Assembly (NCBI GenBank): GCA_018292915.2
Contig: JACVVK020000227.1
Span: 62,001 to 126,000 of the forward strand
Direction of reading: 5' to 3'
DNA length: 64,000 bases
DNA from: Batillaria attramentaria
Lineage: Eukaryota > Mollusca > Gastropoda > Batillariidae
In this document: piece by piece, positions 10,684 to 20,456 of the stretch
Position numbering within the stretch: position 1 is the first letter of the stretch
Layout: each line of letters starts with the position of its first letter
Made by a program: the position numbers and the translations under genes
The notes under the pieces: generated by a model
Told to the model about the DNA's origin: nothing
The model's database searches: none
The model's input: the letters and a program-made list of their open reading frames with translations, nothing else

Positions 10684-13130
10684 TCAAGAGATGGGTGTAC
10701 AAGTGAGGATCGTGCCGCCCCTACAGGCGACCCACAGGCGACCTCTGGTGTCCGTGTTGAGCGCCGTGGGTTGCACCAGCAGCGGACAGCCTGGGGCCAG
10801 GTAGCGCGCGAAGCTCAGGCGCCCGTCCTGCACGTTCACCACGTGGATGGCGTCGTTGAGCTCATCAGCCACCAGCAGCACCTCGTGACCGCCCAGCGTG
10901 TAGAAACACACGTCCGACGGCTGGAAGGGCGCTACAGGCGGGCTGTAGGTGGCGATGGCGTCCGGCTGTGGGCGTCGGTACAGCCGCACTGTGCGCTGGA
11001 GGTCTGGTGCCTGCGCTTCCTCCAGCACCACAAACAGCTGCTCGCTGGCGTCAACGTCGAACGCACGATGAGCGCCACATTTAACCCGAAATTCATCCGT
11101 ACGTTCATCTTCGAATGGATCCTCAGACATAATCTTTGAAGTAAACACTGTTGCCTGTCCTGTCAGGTCGTTATCTAATCCGAAGAACCTGGTCAGTTGA
11201 GGTTCATTCTTTGCATACAGAATACAGAATACTTTATTAATCCCATATTTGGGAAATTGCAGTTCTGGCCCGCATACTAATAAGACACAAATGATAAACA
11301 TTTTGATAAAAGAGACTACAAAAAGAAGTAAAACAGACAGTCTTGACCAGTAAGATTACTTAAAATCACGAATAAAACACACTAACACATAATAAAATTC
11401 CTGTCACAGTCAACACTCATTGATACATCGATACATCCATTCCGGCATTCACGCTGCACATTCACGCTGCACATTCACGCTGCACATTTACTCGCTCTGC
11501 TCTCTCTCTCCCCCCCCCCCCCCTCTCTCTCTCTCTCCTCGATCCCTCTCTCTCTCTCTCGTGTGCGTCCTGCTTGAATTGGCAGCTCTAATAGCTGTGG
11601 GCAGAAAGGATCTTGAATATCTGGTAGTCCTAGCTCTGGGTACTCTAAACCTACCACTACGCACTACAGTCAAGTTGTCGAAGTCCTGAGGGGATGTGTC
11701 TCGTCACTGAGGATGTCAGTAAGTTTGTTCTTCGTTCGTCGGTCGTACCAAGTGTGTCTTGTACCACCCGCTTTCTTGATCAGTTTATCCAACCTACCAC
11801 TATCCTGTTTTGTCAGATTCCCACCCCAGCAAGTAAGGCCAAAAGACAATACACTACAAACTACTGATGAGTAAAACATTTGGAGAAGCTGAGGACAGAC
11901 ATCAAAAGACCTCAGTTTTCTCAGACAGTACAGACGTGTGTGTGCTTTCTTAAAGACAGAATCGGTGTTTTGGTTCCAGCTCAAGGTGTTATCCAGCACA
12001 ACCCCTAGATACTTATACGTCTGCACACGTTCGACTTCTGCCCCTTTGATGATGACAGGGCTAGGTGTAACTTTGTTCCTCCTGAAGTCGATCAGCATTT
12101 CCTTAGTTTTGTTTACATTTAGGTGGAGAAAATTTTTGTCACACCAGTCCACAAAGTCGTCAGTCTCGTGTTTGTAGTTAGTGTCGTCATCGTCAGTGAT
12201 TTGTCCAGTCAGTGCAGTGTCGTCGGCGTACTTGTCAATGATACAGTCATCGTAAGAGGCCCTACAGTATACAGAGAGAACAGGAAGGGGGAGAGAACCG
12301 TCCCCTGGGGCGCGCCGGTATTGGTAAAAATGACGTCAGAGACAAGATCAGACTGGGACTTTGTTTGTTTAGAACGGTTTGCAGGACAGACAAGTTGTGA
12401 TCGTGAACTAAGTGAGCGGTCGCAGGCCTGACTAGGCTGTAGCTTGACGAAGTGTGGACGGTTTGTCAGGTAATCAAGGACCCAGAGAACTGTGGACGCA
12501 CTGACTTTCATGTTTAGGAGTTTATCTGCAAGCAAGTGGGGTTGAATGGTATTAAAAGCACTGGAAAAATCATAAAACATTAAACGGATGGAGGTCCCTG
12601 GTTTATCGAGATGAGAGTAGATGCTGTTCAGTACATGCAATAATGCATCATCAACACTCCTATTTTTCCTATAAGCAAATTGAAAAGGGTCAATAAAATC
12701 AGCTACTTGCGCTTGAAGATATAAAAGCACCACCCTCTCAAACACTTTCATCACGCAGGAGGTTAAAGCTATTGGACGGAGATCATTCATAAGACTGACA
12801 GGATGTTTTTTTGGCACAGGCACAATACAGGACATTTTCCATAGGGACTTCACACTGAGCAAGAGAAAAATAAAAAATAAAACACAAGATTTTGTACAAC
12901 TGTTCGGCACATGTTTTCAGGATCTTGGGCAGCATGCCGTCCGGGCCAGCAGCTTTGCTCGGTTTGACCTGTTTAAGTAACTTACACTTAACGTACAAAT
13001 CATTCCCGTCTCTGGCACCGAATACGTACAAAAACCATTTTTACGTGGCACACTTGTTATTTTGCACGGACATCAATTTGGTCAGTATCAACAAGTTTGC
13101 CCTCAGTACTGAACAAGTTACACCACTCGC
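10684..13130 (-). pseudogene. TRIM paralog B: C-terminal remnant split by a retrotransposon
   Basis: From 11215 down to 10684 the frame encodes the end of the linker and the whole NHL/propeller-like C-terminus, ending GGTILTCTPIS, as in E. Above 11215 the sequence switches to a Rex1/CR1-like element. At about 13025-13130 TRIM linker sequence resumes in the same orientation, matching the ACCATTTTTACG block of the other copies, and then homology stops. About 35-60 nt of gene sequence at the junction are missing. The RING, B-box and coiled coil are absent. Codons in the surviving C-terminus remain almost identical to the intact copies. Confidence 0.9.
11216..13024 (-). mobile_element. Rex1/CR1-superfamily non-LTR retrotransposon inserted in TRIM B
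   Basis: On the minus strand the order is: KAAGPDG region (near 12960), RPIALTS motif, motif A FYDFSSAFNTI, motif B GAPQGTVLSP, motif C YADDTAL (about 12218-12230), then a C-terminal part ending near 11690. The reading frame changes at least twice: near 12790-12910, and between motifs B and C. At the 3' end a TTTATTAATCCCATATTTGG block lies near 11231. The 5' part (endonuclease) is missing. Both flanks are TRIM sequence. I could not fix a clear TSD; AATAC near each edge is a candidate. Confidence 0.85.
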
Positions 13131-13289
13131 GCGTTCCTTTTGTATAGGTTTGCGTCTACGGATTGACAACTGGCGCTTTTGTCAGCCATGTTTTACAATG
13201 CCGCTACATTTGGCAATGTCGTCGCTAGGGAACATTTTTGTGCGTCGGCAAGCTTTAGAGGACGAATGCAAGAAGAATCGTTGGCTATG

Positions 13290-13459
13290 GGCGTGGACAG
13301 ATAGGTGGGGCCCTGGGGGCCCATGCCCCCGTTCGATTTTTGGGAGGGGGGCCCGAATATCTTTGGGGCCCCCCTTGCTTTTGATAAGAGGAGAGGGGGC
13401 CCACCAGTGCCGGTGGGGCCCCCCTGCTCTGCTGTCGCAGGACACAATCCTTGGCAGTC

Positions 13460-13531
<72 letters not shown>

Positions 13532-13620
13532 CCTCTTACCCCCACCCTTCTTCATCCCGGCCGTATGGCTCACCAGACTTAGTGGGCCCCCCCCCCCTTC
13601 CTCTCAGCATCTTCCTACGC
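13290..13620. other. G/C-homopolymer-rich stretch with (CA)n
   Basis: Runs such as GGGGCCC, GGGGGCCC and CCCCCC alternate at 13305-13440. A CA array follows at 13464-13527, then CCCCCCCCCC near 13588. Open frames crossing it (12892-13758 plus and others) show only low-complexity peptides. No gene is supported. Confidence 0.7.
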
Positions 13621-14236
13621 GCCTGGGCCTATACAGACGGCGAAACTGAACGTGTTGGCGAACATATCCGCAGAATAAAGACCGCAGTAATTCCCCATTT
13701 CGTTGAAGAACTACGAAGCAACGAGCGAGCCCAGTATAAGCATAGATCTTTTTTTTAAATTATGCTTACGACTCGATTCATGATAATGACGACGATGAAA
13801 GACACGATACTGCCTAGGGAGGGGTGATAAAAAAAATGACAAATGGGTTTGGTATCTAGACCTACACGTATTTTGTGTCCATCTCAGTACGAGAGGCTAA
13901 AACCAGGGGAGCACCAGCATGTGCAATATGCTTTGAAATTTCTAGTCACAAGTTTTTTGGAATAATTCTCCTTTGATTTGAAGTGACTGTGACTTACATC
14001 GTTAAGTGGAACTGGTCAGAGTACACAGAGTGTAGTCTGTCTGACTTGTCGGGGGTAATGTGGGTTGAATTCTAGTGAAATGTTTGCCCTCCTACACAGA
14101 GAGAACTGTGCAGATTTAGTGTTGTGGACAGTTGATTTGGCTTTCAAAAATTGTTTCCTCCATTTAAACAATAACTCAATTATTTTTTGGTTGATTGGAG
14201 TGGAAGTGAATGGAAAGACACAGGCTCTAGAGAAAA
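13621..14236. other. No gene recognised
   Basis: This is AT-rich unique sequence between the G/C-rich tract and the hairpin-ended element. Only short uncorrelated open frames are seen, and there is no repeat or RNA structure that I can support. Confidence 0.5.
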
Positions 14237-14478
14237 CAAGGAGGAACGGCACCGTCCTACAAAGTTGTTTCTCCAAATTTCATTTAATTTTATCTGTTAT
14301 GTTGTTATTGTTGCCGGTTCTCCCCTCTCCAAGTTCTACCAATGACACTAGATCCTCTACGACCTCGACCGATTAGTCACGTGACTGGGGGTGGGGCCGG
14401 GTGGGGGGAGAGAGAGAGACAGACAGACAGACAGAGAGAGAGAGAGAGTGGGTGGGTGGGTGTTTAGGAGTTTAACGT

Positions 14479-15839
14479 TGTCACGACCGTGTGTGCTGTA
14501 ATGTATGGGTGTAAGAGGTGCGTGCTCTTTCTTTACTCTCACTCACACGCAGTCGCACAACAGAAACTGATACTGAGACGTGCGGGGATTCACACCACCA
14601 CAATATTATTGACAAGACGAACACTCATTGCATAACACGTCACAGTACAGCTACAATTCCAATCAAGAACAGGCAAGGTAATCAATCAAGGCAATAAATA
14701 CTATGCCTAAATACAAATGATATAAATAATTGTATCTAAGAGCGCTCAGAGCATTTTAACGTGCACGGGATGGTACCTCCAACGATGGTCAAGCGCGCAG
14801 ACGTGCAGATGTGCAGTTTTAGAAGCCGCAGACAATACCACAGGCGGCGGAAAATAGAACTGGCTCGGCAGCTCTACAACAGCATCACAACAGCTGATGC
14901 TCTCGCGGACCAGCACCCACGCTGAATCCCGGATACGGGCAGTCAGGCTCCCTCCCCTTCAGTCGTCGCAGGGCCATGAAATCCTCCACGGGACAAGGGA
15001 CTACAGGGCAGCTTCTGGCTCCCGAAACAGCCACTCGGGCTAGAACCCCTGTGCAACAATACACTATTGTAAGTCCTTGGCCTCAACTAGCACATACTGC
15101 CTATCTATGGGATAATATTAACCCATGGCACAAACCAGCGAACGCTCCTATGTTACGAACGCTAAAGGAAACTGCACATACTAAACGCTAAAGGTAGAAA
15201 CCTACAGCTGTCACATCGGACAAGTCAGTAGAATATACAGACAGGTCAGTGTTAAACTCACTGGTAAAACGGCTAATAACCAAACATACTTAGCCGACAT
15301 AACACTTCGGCCACAATAGTCAAGTTTCATACTAACTTCCTGACCGTTGGTAATATCTACACAAGAGAAAATAGCTAACCTGAAACATAATACGGGAAAT
15401 AACAGATAGGAACTATTTACCTCCATATGCAAGATGCGAGGGGTTACAGACGGTAGACCTTAGAAGACAACGGACGAAAATACGTGCCATCTCTGGAACA
15501 GCCGTGTCGGTACTACCGGGCCAAATGCGAATAGCAAGTGAATAGCAATGGTTTTTATACTGTTAGGGCGAATAGGGTGAGTATCGCACAGGATACACCT
15601 GCATCGCGTGTAAAACGGGTTACCTGTATCGACTTTAACAAGGGAAACGGACAGGTCAGCATATTATCCACAAATGTCCCGTGTAAAACCTTCACCAAGG
15701 GATACATGCGTGGCCCGTGCAGAAAACAAGGCACGTGTGCCACACAGAACATAGTTACGATGCATACGGAAATCATACCAACCCGTCATACGGAAATCAT
15801 AACAGCACATGATTTACCCTAAGTCACGCATCCGTGACA
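14479..15839. mobile_element. Solo LTR candidate, 1361 bp
   Basis: The insert begins TGTCACG and ends CGTGACA. It is flanked by the 5-bp direct repeat AACGT at 14474-14478 and 15840-15844. The uninterrupted sequence is seen in copy b near 25396-25410 (TTTAACG followed by CTCTTTTCC). TG...CA ends with short inverted repeats and a 5-bp TSD are typical of LTR retroelements. No internal gag/pol is present, so this would be a solo LTR left by recombination. A non-LTR alternative is a TIR element with 7-bp TIRs. Confidence 0.65.
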
Positions 15840-15995
15840 AACGTCCTTTTCCACCACGTAAGGGTGATATCTAAGACGGGGCAACGAGAGAAAGGCCAGC
15901 ACAAACATTTGGCCCCAGCCGGGATTCGAACTCTCGACCCGAGCATTGAAAGTCCAACGCTCTACCATTCGGCCACCCTGGCTCCCCAGAGAGAG
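15840..15995 (-). repeat. tRNA-derived SINE-like module within hairpin element a
   Basis: On the minus strand a tRNA-like head covers about 15908-15985. The A-box-like TGGCCGAATGG and B-box-like GAGTTCGAATCC are at the spacing expected of a tRNA. The body continues to the (TGGG)n end at 14451-14473, across the nested LTR. Related copies lie at 25395-25560 and 55636-55745, with decayed copies at 2172-2312 and 29369-29480. It is followed by a (GA)n run at 15988-16006. Confidence 0.7.
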
Positions 15996-16077
15996 AGAGA
16001 GAGAGAGGTCAGTTCCGTGAACTAAACATTTGACGTCAGCCTCAGGCAGGTCGTCATACACAGACAGAGAGATGACG

Positions 16078-16419
16078 TCAATTCCGCGAACCAAACATTT
16101 TCACGTCAGCCTCTAGCACTGCCATCGTCTGAGGAAGCTTGTTTATGTCTTGTGATTTCCCTGTTGGCTTTGTGGCTTCCCCGATTGAATTATTTTTCAC
16201 ATGAAATCTGGAAGATCTAGAGGGCTGGTGAAATGTCGGAGGCAGTGACGATACTTGCTTATTTTGTCTGTGAACTAAGCGTTTGACGTCAGCTTCACAC
16301 TGGTGGTATGACAGATGATGCTTGTGCATGTCTTGTGATTTCCCTGTTGCTTTTGTGACTTCCCTGGCTGAACTAATTTTTACATAAAATCTGGAAGATC
16401 TAGAGGGCTGGTGAAACAT
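16078..16419 (-). other. Open frame with a 61-residue tandem repeat (copy a)
   Basis: A minus-strand frame of 113 codons contains the motif FHQPSRSSRFYVK/FHVK followed by TKxxGKSQD and EADVK, repeated with a 183-nt period. The equivalent frame is open over 202 codons at 25429-26037 in copy b. No known family is recognised. It may be a coding remnant carried by the hairpin-ended element. Confidence 0.35.
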
Positions 16420-16955
16420 GGACTAGAATACCTTGGATTGTACTTATGAAATCGAAAATTTGGAACTCTTTTGACCGGTGCTTCTCGCAGAAACTTGAAA
16501 AAGTTATGTTTATCTAAAAGTTCAGTTATTCTAAATGCTAAAGATATAATAGTGCAGTAGTTCCTGTCATATGTGCAGTTGTCACACTAGACAAAAACGC
16601 CGGGATGATAAGTAATTTGCAGTAGTCTTTTCATAGATATTTGATCTTATGTGCAAACCACCCCTACCTCGGAAATATTTTTTTTTACACAAAACCAGAG
16701 CTACAGAGCTGTAGCACGAATCAAGGCAGTGTGATTGGGTGAACTTCCAAAGTCTAGAAAATGAAGGAATTTGAACAACTTTTTCGAAAAAATTCGTATC
16801 ATGACCGATTTTTTAAAATCGGCGATAACTCTTCTGAAAATGCGGCAGGCTAAAAATCGTGAAAGGTAGCTCTGGAGAAGGTGATTTCCCATTTTATCTC
16901 AAAGTAAAAAGGCCTCCATCGAGGTGGTTTAGGAGATAGCCATCATTACATCCGT

Positions 16956-17005
<50 letters not shown>

Positions 17006-17879
17006 TTCCCGCCAAAAAGAACGCAGCAGCATAGTGTGCACGTCAAGTGTCTATGACGCAGGTTTCGTTACGTCACTATGTGCGTGAAAGTATGTATTGT
17101 GTGGAGAAACGTCACAGTCTTGTTTTGTATCACTGAAACTTGCTGCTGCGCGCAGCAAAATCTGCCCCGTCTCATAAAGTTGTTTCTCTATAGAGAAACA
17201 ACTTAAAAAACAAATGTGCCACCCCAGTGAAACTATTCTACTGCATTCAGTCCTCATTTGAATTTTAATGGCTAATTTGACTGTGTTATGGTAGTTGTGT
17301 TTTTCTTCAGTTCTGAACTACAGTATACGCCGGTTATAAGAAACTCGGGGGGGGGGGGGGGGGGGGATTTTTTGGTTTCTTATATCCGAGTTTTCTTATA
17401 ACCTGAAAGTCGGATATATGAACGTATTTTGAAAAATATTTCTTATAACCGAGTTCAGTGAAAAAAAAGGCTTAAAACATGTCTTTTTTCTCAGTTCATG
17501 TATGTTTTGCATTAAATTAAGAAATATCTGGTTTCTCTTAAAGACCTGCACAGAATATATATGTGTATAGTTAATATACACCAGTGCGCTTGTGTCCTTC
17601 AATGTCAGATTTTTTTTGTTTGAACATGAAAATACTGTTTTTGCTTCCCAACTGTAGCGCTGGCGGTCATGTGGTAACAACCAAACCAACCAACCAAACA
17701 AACAAACAAAAAGAGCTAAGGAGAGAGAGAGAGAGAGAGAGAGAGCTCCCAATCAGGCCAAAAAAACAAAATAATAATAAAAACAACATATAACAATAGA
17801 ACAACAAAAATGCATCACTTATCAAGGATCACATTAACAAACATAATAATAATAATAAGGCAGAGGGGGGGGGGGGGGG

Positions 17880-19154
17880 CAAAACATACTGTATTGCTGC
17901 GAACCAATTCAAAAGCTCTGTGTCCACAGATTCGAGTTTCGGTCTCTGTTGCGCTTCATGTCTGGGTTTTTACTGGTTTCATATTGCTGCAAGTATTTCT
18001 GCTTGTCCTTTAAGGCGCGTCTTAACTATAGCCGAAGAAGTCCTCGGCGATGACAACCGAACTTCTTCGGCTTCATTCGGCGTGGCCTCCACGTACTAAC
18101 TAGGCGTCAAGCATTCGTGACATGTGACCGAAGGAAAATAGCAATGGCGCCGATTGTGAGCTTACCAGTGAAGTGCGTCTCGTAGCAACTGTAGCTGTTG
18201 AGGGAAATCAAGGGGTTACACGACAACATGGCTTTAGGCACTCAAAAGGGCACTATCTGAACTAATCAATGTGACCCAACTGCACCATGAATTGCATTAA
18301 AAACCGAAATAATCACCAACGAAACCACTGAACCGACAGACAGTTACGAGCCGGTACACCGGCGTAGCAGACGGTCACCAGCACACGGCGGAAGAAAAAC
18401 GTCATACCAACAACAATGTCGCGGTTTTGCATCAATTTTAGCAAACAAAATCAAAATTCTACACTACCTCAGCAATCAGAGTGACGCAAGTGAGCCATGA
18501 AAGTTATAGATGCCTGAAATATCAGCGACTAGAACGTTGACTCGGTACTCATGTGACGACGCGGCGACTGAGCCGCCACGCGAGCAGACGGCGTTAGCAT
18601 GCGAAGCAAAAACGCTGTAATTACAGATATTTCGCATTCTTACTTCTTTCTTATTTCTTACTTCACCTGTAACATTGTAAGTCAAATGTACACTATCCTT
18701 ACTAATCAATGTATTCCAGCAGCACCAAATAACTTCTTCATTGCCGAAATATTAATGCTTGTAACTTTGAACCGACACCGGCCATGTGCGAGCGCGACCC
18801 TCCGCCATCTTGAAATCAGATAGCTGGCGAATCTGGACCAGCCAATCAGATAGCGTCTGGCGAAATCATCCGGGGTTGATCGCGAATGTTCGCATAACAT
18901 GTTGAGCGAAGCCCGAACAGCCCAAAATCTCTTCGCGAGGCCCCAAAATGTTTCCAGCGAAGAGTTTTTTCTTCGGTCTTCGGGGTTGATCGCTATAGTT
19001 AAGACGCGCCTTTATGATTTTGGACAGCGTAGAAGCAGGGACACGCAGCTCAGTGGCAATTGTTTGCCTCTGTTTGCGGGGATTCTTCTCCACATAATAA
19101 ATAATTTCAATTTTTCTCTTCAGAGAAAGTGATTGTCTCACTTTCTCCGCCATT
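17880..19154 (-). pseudogene. pogo-family transposase N-terminus (psq/CENP-B HTH), interrupted
   Basis: The ATG at 19154 opens MAEKVRQSLSLKRKIEIIYY and continues through TIATELRVPASTLSKIIK. This is the N-terminal psq-type helix-turn-helix of Tigger/pogo transposases, which binds the element's ends. At 19011 a MITE splits the frame. Below 18012 the protein-like sequence resumes (KDKQKYLQQYETS), then shifts frame to TELLNWFAAIQ, resembling the start of the second CENP-B-type HTH. The DDE domain is missing. Confidence 0.75.
18013..19011. mobile_element. PIF/Harbinger-like MITE, 999 bp, nested in pogo
   Basis: Inverted ends AGGCGCGTCTTAACTATAGC are present at left and right, flanked by TTA at 18010-18012 and 19012-19014. 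The 3-bp TTA duplication fits PIF/Harbinger. No transposase frame is seen. It interrupts the transposase coding sequence, so it is younger than the pogo insertion. Confidence 0.75.
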
Positions 19155-19824
19155 GCTCCTGTAGAGAAGAAGTACAGGCTCTCGTATGTTTTCTTCTTGC
19201 CAACATTCAATTTTGCACGGAATACAATGGTAAAGAACCAATTCAAGAAAAGAAAATCATGCGCAGTCATGTGCCTGTCCTAGGTGACGTCAGACCTGAC
19301 CTGTTTTCTTAGAATGAGTGAAATTTTCTTGGAAATGTACTTTCGGTTTCTTAGAATGAGTGAAATTTTCTTGGAAATGTACTTTCGGTTTCTTATATCC
19401 GAGTTTTTGTATCAAGCGGGACAAGAAATTTGCTTTCCTAAAACCGAGTTTTCTTACAAGCGAGTTTCTTGTATCCGAGTTTTTGTAATACATAATAAAG
19501 AAGAGTTTGGCCGGGGGGAAAAAATTCGTTGGCAATAATCGTTTTCTTATATCCGAGTTGCTTATATCCGGCGTCCACTGTATTCACTAAAACTGAGGTG
19601 ACAGGAAGGGCCTGCAGATGTGTATTTAAATAAGCATTGTTCAGTGCCTTGTGAAAAGTTTTAGAACAATTTAGCAAATAGGTTTACAAGGTCAGCAGCA
19701 TATGCAAGGATAAAAGTGTGACAAATAGAAGCAATCCAGGTGTAAATGTCATGCTAATAATTTCACTTTTAGGTGCCAGGAGAGGTCACAAATTTCCTGT
19801 GAAAATACTAAAATTCGTTTTATT

Positions 19825-19920
19825 CCTGGGGGGCTTCGCCCCCCTGGGCCCCCCAGCAGGGCGCTGCCCCTACACCCCGCCGGGGCCTTGGCGGCCCCTG
19901 GACCCCGGCCTGGGTTTCAG
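19825..19920. other. GC-rich cluster of short hairpins
   Basis: Within AT-rich sequence, 96 bp hold GGGGGGCTTCGCCCCCC (a perfect stem with a tiny loop) followed by further G/C-rich palindromic pieces. No open frame of note is present. It may be a transposon end or a structured RNA segment; origin unknown. Confidence 0.5.
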
Positions 19921-20456
19921 TCTTTTTTTTTTCTCAGGAATTCCCCAGCCTGCTAACTGGTTTGAGCATTCAACCAACTAATTCCAACGACGACACTATT
20001 TCGCGCCTAACTGGAACCGCCCGTCACTCGTGCTCCTTTCACGCGTCGAGTCGTCCCAGTTTATCCAGGGAAGAACTGTGTTAGCAGATCTGCTACACTT
20101 CTGCACCGTCTGCGGAGGAGAAAAAAAAAACACAAAAAAAACAGATCACCAAGACATCATTGCCAAAATGTACTAGCAATCTGTCTCTGTCCAAAACCAG
20201 AGCGACTGACACATTTTCAGTCATCATAAAGATCTCCACCTCGCCCACCAAACTAAACAGTAAGGGAAATGGTTTAATTGGTATGTATCTCGTATAAAAT
20301 CAGGATTTTACTTTCCATCACTTGTGGACAATAGGTTCAGTGTTCTCACAGCAAGCAGTCTTCTACTGTTACTCATAACAACTTTTTCTTGCACATGGGT
20401 AGTCGGGTGCGAGAGACAAAAACAGGAAAATAAGAAGAAAATAAGCGATTTTGTAC
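19921..20456. other. No gene recognised, 3' flank of TRIM C
   Basis: Unique sequence with an A-rich stretch near 20120-20145. No repeat unit shared with the other TRIM 3' flanks was recognised. Confidence 0.5.

Larger units (their letters stand above)
14237..17204. mobile_element. Hairpin-ended non-autonomous element, copy a (Helentron-like candidate)
   Basis: The left end is CAAGGAGGAACGGC, with AAGTTGTTTCTC 25 nt inside (14262-14273). The right end is a perfect 28-nt palindrome at 17177-17204 built from the same 12-mer and its complement. A-rich target sequence flanks both ends. Copy b lies at 25171-26765 with the same order of internal blocks, and a relative lies at 33680-35621. It contains a SINE-like module, a 61-residue tandem-repeat frame, blocks with GGCGATAACTC, and a CA array (16960-17001). 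A solo LTR (14479-15839) is nested inside. No Rep/helicase is present. Asymmetric inverted ends, a terminal hairpin and an internal microsatellite resemble non-autonomous Helentrons, but the class is not proven. Confidence 0.6.
17321..19580 (-). mobile_element. pogo/Tigger-like transposon carrying a transposase fragment
   Basis: TA flanks both ends (17319-17320 and 19581-19582). The ends match the element at 4481-5726 in inverted orientation (CAGTATACGCCGG left, CCGGCGTCCACTG right). A poly-G run lies at 17348-17366. The element includes the start of a CENP-B-type transposase (19014-19154) and is interrupted by a 999-bp MITE at 18013-19011. Past the MITE, the transposase region soon loses frame and the element is internally deleted relative to an autonomous one. 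Confidence 0.85.

Noticed and set aside
12892..13758. 288-codon plus-strand frame
   Set aside because: It crosses a TRIM remnant in antisense, G/C homopolymer runs and a CA array; no coherent domain.
15908..15985. Functional tRNA gene on minus strand
   Set aside because: The tRNA-like head continues into a repeat body present at several loci and sits inside a transposable element.
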